Below are positions 1 to 7,711 of a DNA stretch of 64,000 bases, piece after piece. The stretch spans positions 1 to 64,000 of the forward strand of contig JANYKN010000032.1 of the NCBI GenBank assembly GCA_025361565.1. Reading direction: 5' to 3'. The position numbers were made by a program, and so were the translations under genes. This DNA comes from Bacteroidota bacterium. GTDB taxonomy: Bacteria; Bacteroidota; Bacteroidia; Bacteroidales; NBLH01. The notes below the pieces were generated by a model. That model was not told where the DNA came from. It was given only the letters and a program-made list of their open reading frames with translations, and searched no databases. Position 1 is the first letter of the stretch. Every line of letters begins with the position of its first letter.

Positions 1-367
1 TGACATCCCCATATCAGAGCTCGCTTCCACTTCCCTTGAATAAGTGCAAAACAATATAAAATATTCAAATCTAGAAAATGAGATTATGAAGGTAATTGTT
101 AATAACTAAGAAAAACAGTCAACTAATTTCAGGACGCTTCACCCTAAGGGGGTTGAACCATAGACCGTTCAACCCTTTCAGGGTTATCAAGTACTGTTCA
201 TTCTTTCCACCGGTTGCACCGGTGGTTATTCTTAGTTAAAGTCTTTCAGACTTTTTCATCCGTCTCTAACTAATATTTTATAATACGCAACAAACTTTTT
301 TACATTTGAGTTGTTTAATTAAATATCAGGATAATAAAATTAGTTTTTAATCAATTAAATAGCACTC
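1..367. other. Non-coding left edge with hairpin cluster
   Basis: No complete gene is visible before the ATG at 368. Two plus-strand frames run in from the left edge and stop at 41-43 (TAA) and at about 57-59, so the last few codons of an upstream gene may lie here, but nothing is recognisable in so short a stretch. The middle part carries four short inverted repeats, annotated separately. A TAnnTTTG-like box (TACATTTG, 301-308) lies about 60 bp before the oxidoreductase start and could be its promoter, but no matching -33 element is obvious. Confidence 0.5.
141..254. repeat. Cluster of short hairpins, REP/RAYT-like
   Basis: Four inverted repeats sit within about 115 bp. They are GGTTGAAC (151-158) with GTTCAACC (167-174); AACCCT (171-176) with AGGGTT (180-185) around TTC; CCACCGG (207-213) with CCGGTGG (219-225) around TTGCA; and AAAGTCT (238-244) with AGACTTT (248-254) around TTC. 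A weaker ACCC/GGGT pair lies at 141-153. The arms are perfect and more GC-rich than the surroundings. Arrays of small hairpins like this accompany IS200-like REP-associated tyrosine transposases in Bacteroidota genomes, so this may be such an array, with the transposase to the left of the window or elsewhere. The link to a RAYT is inference; the hairpins are directly visible. Confidence 0.6.
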
Positions 368-997
368 ATGAAAATTGCAGTTTTTGGAGCCAGTGGCCCC
401 ACAGGAAGGCACCTGGTAGAACAAGCATTAAATATTGGTTTTCAGGTTACTGCATTTGTTAGAAATCCTGGGATATTTGATATTTCTCATTCCGATTTAA
501 CTGTAATTCAAGCTGATGTGCTTGTTCCATCAACATTTGAAAACAAATTATCAGGCCATAATGCTGTTCTTTCAGCCCTGGGTACAAGAAGAGGTATTGA
601 TGAAATCAACTTATATTCCGCAGGTGGCAAAAACATAATTGAAGCTATGAAGGCAGCAGGTGTAAAAAGATTCATTTGCCTTACTTCAGGAGGTGTGGTT
701 GACGATGAATCTTCATCTAAAATTATTTCAGAAGCCCAAGCGAAAACCCTCCAAAACAATGTTCAGCGCGACATGAAAAGGTTGGAAGATTATCTCAAAA
801 CAATCAATGCTGTTGAGTGGATTGTTATTCGGCCTCCAGGCTTATTAAATTCCAAATTTACAGGGAATTACCAAGTTTTTGACAAACATATTCCTAACAT
901 TGGAAGAAGAATTTCACGGGCCGATTTAGCCGATTTTATGATTAAACAAATTACTGACAATACTTATCTATTTAAATACGTGACACTTGCATATTAA
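368..997 (+). CDS. NAD(P)-binding oxidoreductase (atypical SDR, NmrA/YwnB type)
   Basis: This 209-residue protein begins with a Rossmann fold: a glycine-rich dinucleotide loop (GASGPTGRH, residues 7-15) follows the first strand, and a basic residue after the second strand (FVRNP) suggests NADP(H) preference. The later segment VKRFICLTSGGV matches the central strand of atypical short-chain dehydrogenases such as YwnB and biliverdin-reductase-B-like flavin reductases. The length fits that family. It is probably a soluble cytoplasmic quinone, flavin or stress-related reductase; the substrate cannot be read from sequence. It stands alone on the plus strand, followed by a decayed reading frame. 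Confidence 0.8.
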   Translation: MKIAVFGASGPTGRHLVEQALNIGFQVTAFVRNPGIFDISHSDLTVIQADVLVPSTFENKLSGHNAVLSALGTRRGIDEINLYSAGGKNIIEAMKAAGVKRFICLTSGGVVDDESSSKIISEAQAKTLQNNVQRDMKRLEDYLKTINAVEWIVIRPPGLLNSKFTGNYQVFDKHIPNIGRRISRADLADFMIKQITDNTYLFKYVTLAY

Positions 998-1025
998 TGT
1001 TCTTTACAGATTGGATAGATTTTGA

Positions 1026-1294
1026 ACGCTGTTTAAACCAGGATTGATGCTTATACCTGAATAGGTACAGATTTTAAAAAAGAAGCAAAATCATGCTTTA
1101 AGAGCAATAAGGCCATTGGGATAATGGGCATTGCCTCTATTCCAGAATTGGTGTTGGGCATGAGAAAATGCCAAAAACTCAATATACCTGTTGTTGGTTT
1201 ACCACTTGATGCAAACCTCCGTATAAGATGGATGGGGGAATTCCATGAAAATTCTGTAAATCTCAAAATACTTGAAAAGTTGATAAGTTGCTGA
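1026..1294 (+). pseudogene. Frameshifted C-terminal remnant, DUF116-like
   Basis: The frame from 1061 to the TGA at 1292-1294 is open for 77 codons without an early start codon. It reads like a conserved globular protein: KKEAKSCFKSNKAIGIMGIA, then IPELVLGMRKC, PVVGLPLDAN, IRWMGEFHENSVNLKILEKL. Immediately upstream, the frame through 1026-1061 encodes PGLMLIPE before a stop, and moving to the 1064 frame continues with GTDFKK, which suggests a small frameshift near 1061-1063. The order of motifs recalls the C-terminal part of DUF116 proteins, though that match is from memory. The 5' part of the gene is missing, so this is a broken remnant rather than an expressed gene. Confidence 0.45.
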
Positions 1295-1335
1295 ATTGTT
1301 TCAAATTTTAGCTCCATTTTAAATTAACAATCATT

Positions 1336-1740
1336 TTATTTCTTTTTCATTCGATTATCTATATCAACTGCTTCAAAAATATAGTATTTGATCATATCCA
1401 ATTCTATTTCTTTTACATCTGAAAAAGTCTTGGAATAAACTTGCTTTCGATCCCCTATGTCAAGCCACTGGATATTGTTGTTAAACAAATAACCGTTACA
1501 AAAGCCCAATTGCACACCTTTCAGTTTTACATTGCCCCATGGAACCGACGAAGGCCAAATAAAGCAAATTCTCGAATTCCTATAATAAAAGGGTACATTG
1601 TAAGCCAGTTTCTCAGTACAATTGGGGATATTATCATGTATAATATGTCGTAAAACTTCAACTATTTTAAGCTCATTATCAGGCAGATACCCTAGAAAAT
1701 CATCTACAGAATTGAATTTAATAGGTTGGAATTTATTCAT
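1336..1740 (-). CDS. DUF1801 domain protein
   Basis: This 134-residue cytoplasmic protein matches the DUF1801 (YdhG-like) fold. It has an N-terminal helical part with FLGYLPDNELKIVEVLRHII, the family-typical EKLAYNVPFYYRNSRICFIWP segment near residue 43, and GVQLGFCNGYLF near residue 75. Members are small iron-homeostasis or frataxin-fold-like proteins of unsettled function, so no reaction is assigned. It is a single gene between the decayed frame and the larger minus-strand gene, with gaps of more than 150 bp on its upstream side. Confidence 0.75.
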   Translation of the reverse strand: MNKFQPIKFNSVDDFLGYLPDNELKIVEVLRHIIHDNIPNCTEKLAYNVPFYYRNSRICFIWPSSVPWGNVKLKGVQLGFCNGYLFNNNIQWLDIGDRKQVYSKTFSDVKEIELDMIKYYIFEAVDIDNRMKKK

Positions 1741-1906
1741 TTCAATAACAACTTAGTTTACAGTACCTTAAATATCCAATATTCAATTTATCAAAACTAA
1801 TATTGAAAACTACAAAAAAACATTACTCGTCAGGCATTTTATCTGTCAATTTTTCATTGTTCAAATTTGCAAAAAAGAAGGAACTTGGATTTATTAACTA
1901 GTGTTT

Positions 1907-3493
1907 CTAATTGTATGTTTCATGCTTCCAGAAGCGTAATAAAAAATCGAGATTATCATGAAGGAAATTTTCACCGGTTTTTAATTCGTATTTCTGAATT
2001 AGTGTCGGATAATTTTTGATTATATAATTTACAAAATCAGGTCTGCAGGTTGGTGAAAAGAAAAAATCCATAATGTCAGTTTTGCTTTCAGAATTGTATA
2101 ATTTATTATCTTCATCTGGTATTACATCTGCAAATCCAAATACAAAGTACAATCCTTTGTTTTTTTCAAAATACAATATAGCATCGAGATTTTCAAGGCT
2201 CTCAGGGAACTTTTCATCGTTTATTTCTATATCCAAAAGAGATGTTTCTTTAGCAAGTAATCCTGATACGTCTTTTTTTTGACTATTAAGATTCAGCTTA
2301 GAATTGTGGAATTGAATGAATTTATGCAGAAAATTCCGAATTTGTGAGCCATTTCCAAAAAATGCAATTGGTTTATTGTGGTTAAATTTTAAAAAAGAAT
2401 TGTACTGATTTTCAAAATCTTCCTTAACTGTAACCGGATGATCATCAAACAGTAAAACACTTTCGACAGATTCTTTTTCGTCTTTTAACAGTTTATCATT
2501 ATAATTCACTGTTGTGTAGCTTCCGGAAAACCACCATTCATTTTTCCATTTTATAAGGTTTATATGAAAAATAGTTTTGTTTTTTTTAAACTCAGGCAAC
2601 ACATCAATTGACTTTTTGGTCACTTTCAACACTTTGTCAGTAGCAATATGCTGCAGGATAATGTTTTGCCCATCTTCACCTTTGTAAAGAAAATATCCTG
2701 TTTTTCGTTTATCAAGATTTATAATTTCGTTATATAATGCATGGTCTTTACCCAAGACCCTTGCCAACCAATCCTTTCCGCGAAAAGCCAATAAATTTGA
2801 CGATTGACTGACTGCTAAAAAATCCCTGAAATCATCGGCAATTGCTTCTGCATTATCAATTAATTCTTCATCCTCAGAATTTAGTACTTCTTGCATCTCC
2901 CTTTCAAATTCATACTCCTGAAAATGAAACAAATAGGAATTTATAAAAAGCCAGTCTATCGTGTTCCTAATCTTATAATAATCAATCTCATTTTCCGAAA
3001 TTGTAAGGAATGTCTTCAATTTAATGTTTTCAGGAGCATTTTCATATTCCCTGTCAAATATTTCGTAAATCTCGTGGCCCAGGTGTATCAGATCCCGATT
3101 TGTAGGCGATAAATATTCATCCAGGAACTTTCCACTAATAAAATACCAAATTAAAAAATGAATGTCTTGTGGATTTATTTCATCCGGATAGTATTCATCC
3201 AACTTGTAAAAAGGAAGATGTTTGCCATACAGCTCTTGATGTGCAGAAGTGAAAGCTTGCCACATTCTAGTTTCCGATACAATATCTTCGAAATAACAAG
3301 TCAGGAAACAAGCAAAATCTTTCAGGTTTTCACCTTTTATTCCATGCACAATTCCCTCATATTCTTCATTTTGAATAATCTGGAATACTTCTTTACAAAT
3401 ACCCAAATAATAACTATCGCAGGATGATTGTTTTGTCAATGGATGAAATTTCATCCAATCCTGGATATATACAATTTTTTTTTGATTACTCAT
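1907..3493 (-). CDS. DUF3843-like protein of unknown function
   Basis: The product is about 528 residues from the ATG at 3491-3493. A GTG ten codons upstream (3523) is also possible, but the ATG gives the better N terminus (MSNQKKIVYIQDW). The beginning, IYIQDW-x-FHPL-x-K-x-x-x-x-DSYYLGICKEV, resembles the Bacteroidota-restricted DUF3843 family. The N-terminal half is rich in acidic and aromatic helices; the C-terminal half alternates strands and helices and ends in LLRFWKHE. There is no signal peptide and no membrane segment. A SEC-C-like or SMI1-like role was considered but no motif supports it. Function unknown. Confidence 0.6.
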   Translation of the reverse strand: MSNQKKIVYIQDWMKFHPLTKQSSCDSYYLGICKEVFQIIQNEEYEGIVHGIKGENLKDFACFLTCYFEDIVSETRMWQAFTSAHQELYGKHLPFYKLDEYYPDEINPQDIHFLIWYFISGKFLDEYLSPTNRDLIHLGHEIYEIFDREYENAPENIKLKTFLTISENEIDYYKIRNTIDWLFINSYLFHFQEYEFEREMQEVLNSEDEELIDNAEAIADDFRDFLAVSQSSNLLAFRGKDWLARVLGKDHALYNEIINLDKRKTGYFLYKGEDGQNIILQHIATDKVLKVTKKSIDVLPEFKKNKTIFHINLIKWKNEWWFSGSYTTVNYNDKLLKDEKESVESVLLFDDHPVTVKEDFENQYNSFLKFNHNKPIAFFGNGSQIRNFLHKFIQFHNSKLNLNSQKKDVSGLLAKETSLLDIEINDEKFPESLENLDAILYFEKNKGLYFVFGFADVIPDEDNKLYNSESKTDIMDFFFSPTCRPDFVNYIIKNYPTLIQKYELKTGENFLHDNLDFLLRFWKHETYN

Positions 3494-3777
3494 TCTTTCA
3501 TTTTTTAATTTCCGATATTGCACATATAAATATTCACCTTTAATCTATAAAAACCAGCCAACACAATGTATTTCAACATTATATATTTAAAACCATCATT
3601 CAATATTCTTATTTTGACCATAAATTCTACAAAAACAAACTTGCGTTCAAATAAGTTGTATTTAGAATAAAATTACAGAAAATTTAGATAACTCGGAATA
3701 TAGTTTGTCACACATTTTTTTATTTAAAGAATTTTAAAATATTTATTAATTTAACCCCAAATTAAAACATATAACAA

Positions 3778-4143
3778 ATGAACAGAACGCAATCAATTAG
3801 CTTTCAGGGGAAAAATATTTTTTACATGGATTTTTCAAACCTTAAGTCAGAACAAGAAATAAAATCGGTTATTGAAGAAAGTAAATCATTTATTCATAGG
3901 CAGGCACAAGGTTCAGCAATTAGCCTTGCAAATATTGAAGGGATGCATTTTAACAGTCAAATCAGGGATTTATTTCAGGATTTTGTTAAAGCAAACAAAC
4001 CCTATATGAAGGCTAGTGCCATTATAGGAGTTTCGGGATTAAAACAAATGGTATTTAATGGAATCATGAAAATGTCAGGCAGAGATGTAAAATCGTTTGA
4101 TTCTGAAAATCAAGCTAAAGTTTGGCTAGCTGCGCACCATTAA
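3778..4143 (+). CDS. STAS/SpoIIAA-like small protein
   Basis: The 121-residue protein shows the alternating strand and helix order of the STAS/SpoIIAA-like fold: an initial hairpin (ISFQGKNIFYMDFSNL), a helix with charged residues, a central strand (SAISLANIEGMHF), and a C-terminal part with ASAIIGVSGLKQMVFNGIMKMSG. That last segment is typical of bacterial proteins annotated as STAS/SEC14-domain proteins that follow sensors or stand alone. It lacks an obvious serine phosphoacceptor motif. Its stop lies 8 bp from the stop of the convergent protease gene, so the two transcripts must overlap or end back to back. Confidence 0.5.
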   Translation: MNRTQSISFQGKNIFYMDFSNLKSEQEIKSVIEESKSFIHRQAQGSAISLANIEGMHFNSQIRDLFQDFVKANKPYMKASAIIGVSGLKQMVFNGIMKMSGRDVKSFDSENQAKVWLAAHH

Positions 4144-4151
4144 TTAAGAAA

Positions 4152-5720
4152 TTAATACTTTTTAGCCTCAATATATAATATTGCTTTGTACAAATTGGCT
4201 ATCCCGCCTGAAACCGAAATGAAGTTCATTTTGGTTTTCTTTTTTGTTTGTTCACCTAGATATATTTCTTTGGTGTTTGGGATATACGCAGAGTGAATAA
4301 TTATTTCTTTTATTTGCGTTGCAGTAAGCTTGGGATAATAAGATTTTAGAACCGCAGCAATCCCTGAAACTACAGGAGCAGACACACTTGTTCCACTCGC
4401 CAATTCATATTTGCTGCCTAATATACAAGAATTAATATCCACTCCAGGTGCAAAAATATCAACCGATTTTATTCCGTAGTTTGAAAATGGTGCTACAAGG
4501 TTTTCATTATCTTTTGACTGACTGGCACCCACATTAATCCAGTTTTTTGCTCTGGTGCCATCTGCATAATAACCGGTAGGATAAGTGGCAATACTGTCAT
4601 TGTTTTGACCCTCGTTTCCTGAAGCATGTACGATTAAAACACCAGCCTTTTCAGCTTTTCGCATTGCATATTCAACAAACTCTGGATGCGCAGACCATGG
4701 CTTTCCAAAACTACAATTAATAATTTCTGCATGGTTATTCACCGCATAAAGTATGGCCAATGCAACATCTTTGTCACGTTCGTCACCATTTGGCAAAACC
4801 CTCAATATCATTAATTTAACATTTTTGGCAATTCCATCAATACCAATTCCATTGTATAAAGCCCCAATTGTTCCAGCAATACCTGTTCCATGGTAAGGCC
4901 CTTGAGTGTTCACTTGATTATTTCCATACTTGCAATCATTTAAATCATCAGGGTTATCGCCAATAATTTCTCTTCTGACATTAAATTCAGGATTTAGCCT
5001 TGTTTCCAAATCCAGTTTGTTTTTTTCGACAATCCCTTCAAGTTTAGAAATACTTAAATCAGACTTTAAAATATTAAGCATATAATTCCCTACGGCCAAA
5101 ACATGAACATCATTTTTTGAAATGGCTATTAATTCAGATTCAGTATAATTATCTTTTTTAAAATATTCTTTCAATATTCTATCAGCTTCCATACAATTTA
5201 AAAGTATGTTTTGATATAAACTTATTTCATTCTTTTTCTGCTTTACAGATTCGAGATATGCTTGCCTTACTTTTTGATATTTCTCAAAATCTTTTAATTC
5301 ATTTCCAGTTAATTTATCCTTATCAATGTGCTCGAACTTATTGTTCAAATCTGCATAAATCCGTGTTAATTCCTTTGTTTCGCGCCCTATATTTTGTCCT
5401 TTACTATTGCCCAGAAAATTCCATCCATGGATATCGTCGATATAACCATTTTTATCGTCATCAATTCCATTACCTTCTATTTCATTGACATTAATCCAAA
5501 ATTGCCCTTGTAAATCCTGATGGGTAAGCTCCGCACCATTATCGATGACAGCAACGATGACTGGTTTTGATTTTCTGCTTTTCAAATATTCATATGCCCG
5601 ATAAGTACTTACTCCCAAAACGCTGTCTTTATCCGGATCTAAGTGTTGCCATCCAGGAATTATTTGAGCGAAAGAATCGATTGGAAAAAAAATAAAAATG
5701 AGCAAAAAGAACTTTATCAT
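4152..5720 (-). CDS. Secreted subtilisin-like serine protease (S8)
   Basis: This 522-residue protein has an N-terminal signal peptide (hydrophobic residues 4-18, ending near DSFAQ) and the three S8 catalytic signatures: Asp60 in VIVAVIDNGAEL, His277 in YHGTGIAGT and Ser445 in GTSVSAPVVSG. The oxyanion-hole Asn lies in VHASGNEGQN. About 215 residues separate Asp and His, much more than in subtilisin; the insert is helical and charged (around residues 110-230) and is common in Bacteroidota S8 proteases. No type IX secretion tail is evident after residue 500. It is probably a periplasmic or exported endopeptidase. The next gene upstream on the same strand is 70 bp away, so they may be cotranscribed. 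Confidence 0.9.
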   Translation of the reverse strand: MIKFFLLIFIFFPIDSFAQIIPGWQHLDPDKDSVLGVSTYRAYEYLKSRKSKPVIVAVIDNGAELTHQDLQGQFWINVNEIEGNGIDDDKNGYIDDIHGWNFLGNSKGQNIGRETKELTRIYADLNNKFEHIDKDKLTGNELKDFEKYQKVRQAYLESVKQKKNEISLYQNILLNCMEADRILKEYFKKDNYTESELIAISKNDVHVLAVGNYMLNILKSDLSISKLEGIVEKNKLDLETRLNPEFNVRREIIGDNPDDLNDCKYGNNQVNTQGPYHGTGIAGTIGALYNGIGIDGIAKNVKLMILRVLPNGDERDKDVALAILYAVNNHAEIINCSFGKPWSAHPEFVEYAMRKAEKAGVLIVHASGNEGQNNDSIATYPTGYYADGTRAKNWINVGASQSKDNENLVAPFSNYGIKSVDIFAPGVDINSCILGSKYELASGTSVSAPVVSGIAAVLKSYYPKLTATQIKEIIIHSAYIPNTKEIYLGEQTKKKTKMNFISVSGGIANLYKAILYIEAKKY

Positions 5721-5790
5721 TGGTGAATTTTTATTTTTATGATATTAAGTATTTGTCTGACAATCTATTACAATAAATCAGGACAAATCA

Positions 5791-7686
5791 TCAGAACTTT
5801 TTCACTAAAACCAGTTTTGCCTTATCAGCTTTAGCTATTTGTTTTCGATATTCATAAAAAGCAATATAATCTTTGGCAGGAAATATGTTTTTCTCTGAAT
5901 AGTTTTTCCTTATATAAGTTATTATATTTCCTTCATGCAAAATTTCAACAGAATAACCTCCAAATTTAGTTTGTAAGTTTACAGGCTGAGGTATACTCTC
6001 TATGCTGTATCCATCAGGAATTTCAATTTGAACTGTATCGGAATCAATAAATTCGGATCTTAGTTCAAATGGGTGCGTTCTCTCTTCATTCTTAGGAACA
6101 TACGAGGATTCATTAAAAACATTGATTTTCAAGAACATCCTTTTATTTGTCACAGGTGCAAATCCCTGAATATTAATATCAAGTTGCTCTTGTATATTGG
6201 GTATTTCTGCTTTATTTTCGATAAATCTAAAAGAATTTATTTCCAAACCTGCAACCGTGTATACCGACTTCAAAGCATCTTTTTGCTCTTTTACAGATTG
6301 ATTTGCCCAACCATCCCTATTTTCATATTGCAGTCCATTAAAAATTGTATTTACATTTCCAACCGCATTACCATCTACATCTAATTTTATTTTTGCCTTT
6401 CGGTTTTGAAAATTTATGTCTTTAACATATTTAGGAGTTTTAACTATTTTACCTCCATTTTCGGTTATTAACAAAGCATGCCTGTCATCTGTAAAACTTC
6501 CTAAAAAATTGAAGGGTTGCTGCTGGCTTGTGCATTCCAGCCATATAGAATCCTTTAACTGCGGGATGCACAAAATAGCATGATTAAACTGGCTTGAAGG
6601 AAAATCAGCTGCAATATCATCCTCGCCACTGCCAGCCAGTATCAGTGCATAATTCGATTTCACACCTACAGCTTTAAGGAGAGAAAACATATAATTCGAT
6701 AATGCTTTGCAATCACCATATCCTTTACTGTCAACATATTCTGCTGTAAAAGGCTGATAACCACCTATCCCTAATTGCACGGAAACATAGCGGGTTTTAT
6801 TCTGCATATATTTATACAAGATTTGCACTTTTTCCTTATCGTTCTTAGCATCTTTAACCAAAAATTGAAGTTCATTAATCTTTGATTCCGATAATAAGTC
6901 TCGGTCTTTATTCAACTTTAAATCCCATTTACCAAAATTTTCCCAGTTATCCATTTGTCCTTCATATCCACCTTCGGCAAACTGTACTGGAGCCAACAAT
7001 AATATAGGTGCAAAACAAGAATCCGGTGGTGGCAATTCAAAGCTTTCAATAGGTTTCAGGTTTTTTTCAGTCCAGCTGTAAATTTTTTTCTTTCCTAAAT
7101 CAGTAACTTTTACTTCCTGGCCCAAGTTAAATTCCTTGTATTTAAATTGAATATTATTGGGTATTATTAAGTTTATTTGAGATAAAACAACTCCAGTATT
7201 AGTAATTCGTTGAAAATACTTTGAAGGATAATTCAAAAGACCTTCCACTTTCCTTTCATATTCATAAACAAGCGTATAAGGATATTGCCCATGAATAAAA
7301 TCGGCATACATTACCCGATCGTCTTCAAATAAAGAAAAGCTGGAAACTGAACTAACATCATGTATTTCACTTGATTTAAGTTTCTTTACAAAATTCCCAT
7401 CTCTGTCATAAATTTCTGCTTTAAATCCGGTTATTTTTTCATTTTTCCGGTATGGGGCCACAATGGAATTAAATTTTTTAGAATATTGATCAACAATACA
7501 AACCGCCATTTTAACTTTTTGAACTGCGGAGCCAATATCCAGAACTTCAAATTCCATAAAGTCCTGCCAGATAATGTAGTTGGCATTCTTTTTCAGATCA
7601 TCCGGAATGTTGCTATAGTTATAATTGGTCTGGCCAAAAAAACCTACACTCACGAGCAATATTAATATTGACAATATAATTTTCAT
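5791..7686 (-). CDS. Exported DUF3857/transglutaminase-like protein, catalytic residues kept
   Basis: From the ATG at 7684-7686 the product is 631 residues with a clear signal peptide (MKIILSILILLVSVGFFGQ). An in-frame upstream start at 7719 overlaps the preceding gene and would bury the signal peptide, so it is not preferred. The N-terminal half is a DUF3857-type beta domain; the middle holds a transglutaminase-like core with Cys326 in GYGDCKALS, a histidine in FNHAILCI and an acidic residue in WLECTSQ. A C-terminal beta domain follows. Proteins of this type are periplasmic or surface proteins of Bacteroidota, possibly peptidases or cross-linkers, but the substrate is unknown. It starts 25 bp after its paralogue ends, forming an operon. 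Confidence 0.8.
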   Translation of the reverse strand: MKIILSILILLVSVGFFGQTNYNYSNIPDDLKKNANYIIWQDFMEFEVLDIGSAVQKVKMAVCIVDQYSKKFNSIVAPYRKNEKITGFKAEIYDRDGNFVKKLKSSEIHDVSSVSSFSLFEDDRVMYADFIHGQYPYTLVYEYERKVEGLLNYPSKYFQRITNTGVVLSQINLIIPNNIQFKYKEFNLGQEVKVTDLGKKKIYSWTEKNLKPIESFELPPPDSCFAPILLLAPVQFAEGGYEGQMDNWENFGKWDLKLNKDRDLLSESKINELQFLVKDAKNDKEKVQILYKYMQNKTRYVSVQLGIGGYQPFTAEYVDSKGYGDCKALSNYMFSLLKAVGVKSNYALILAGSGEDDIAADFPSSQFNHAILCIPQLKDSIWLECTSQQQPFNFLGSFTDDRHALLITENGGKIVKTPKYVKDINFQNRKAKIKLDVDGNAVGNVNTIFNGLQYENRDGWANQSVKEQKDALKSVYTVAGLEINSFRFIENKAEIPNIQEQLDINIQGFAPVTNKRMFLKINVFNESSYVPKNEERTHPFELRSEFIDSDTVQIEIPDGYSIESIPQPVNLQTKFGGYSVEILHEGNIITYIRKNYSEKNIFPAKDYIAFYEYRKQIAKADKAKLVLVKKF

Positions 7687-7711
7687 TGTTAAATGTTTGA
7701 ATGTAAAATAG

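Noticed and set aside
3494-3523. GTG start at 3523 for the DUF3843-like gene
   Set aside because: The ATG at 3491-3493 gives the family-like N terminus and needs no unusual start codon.
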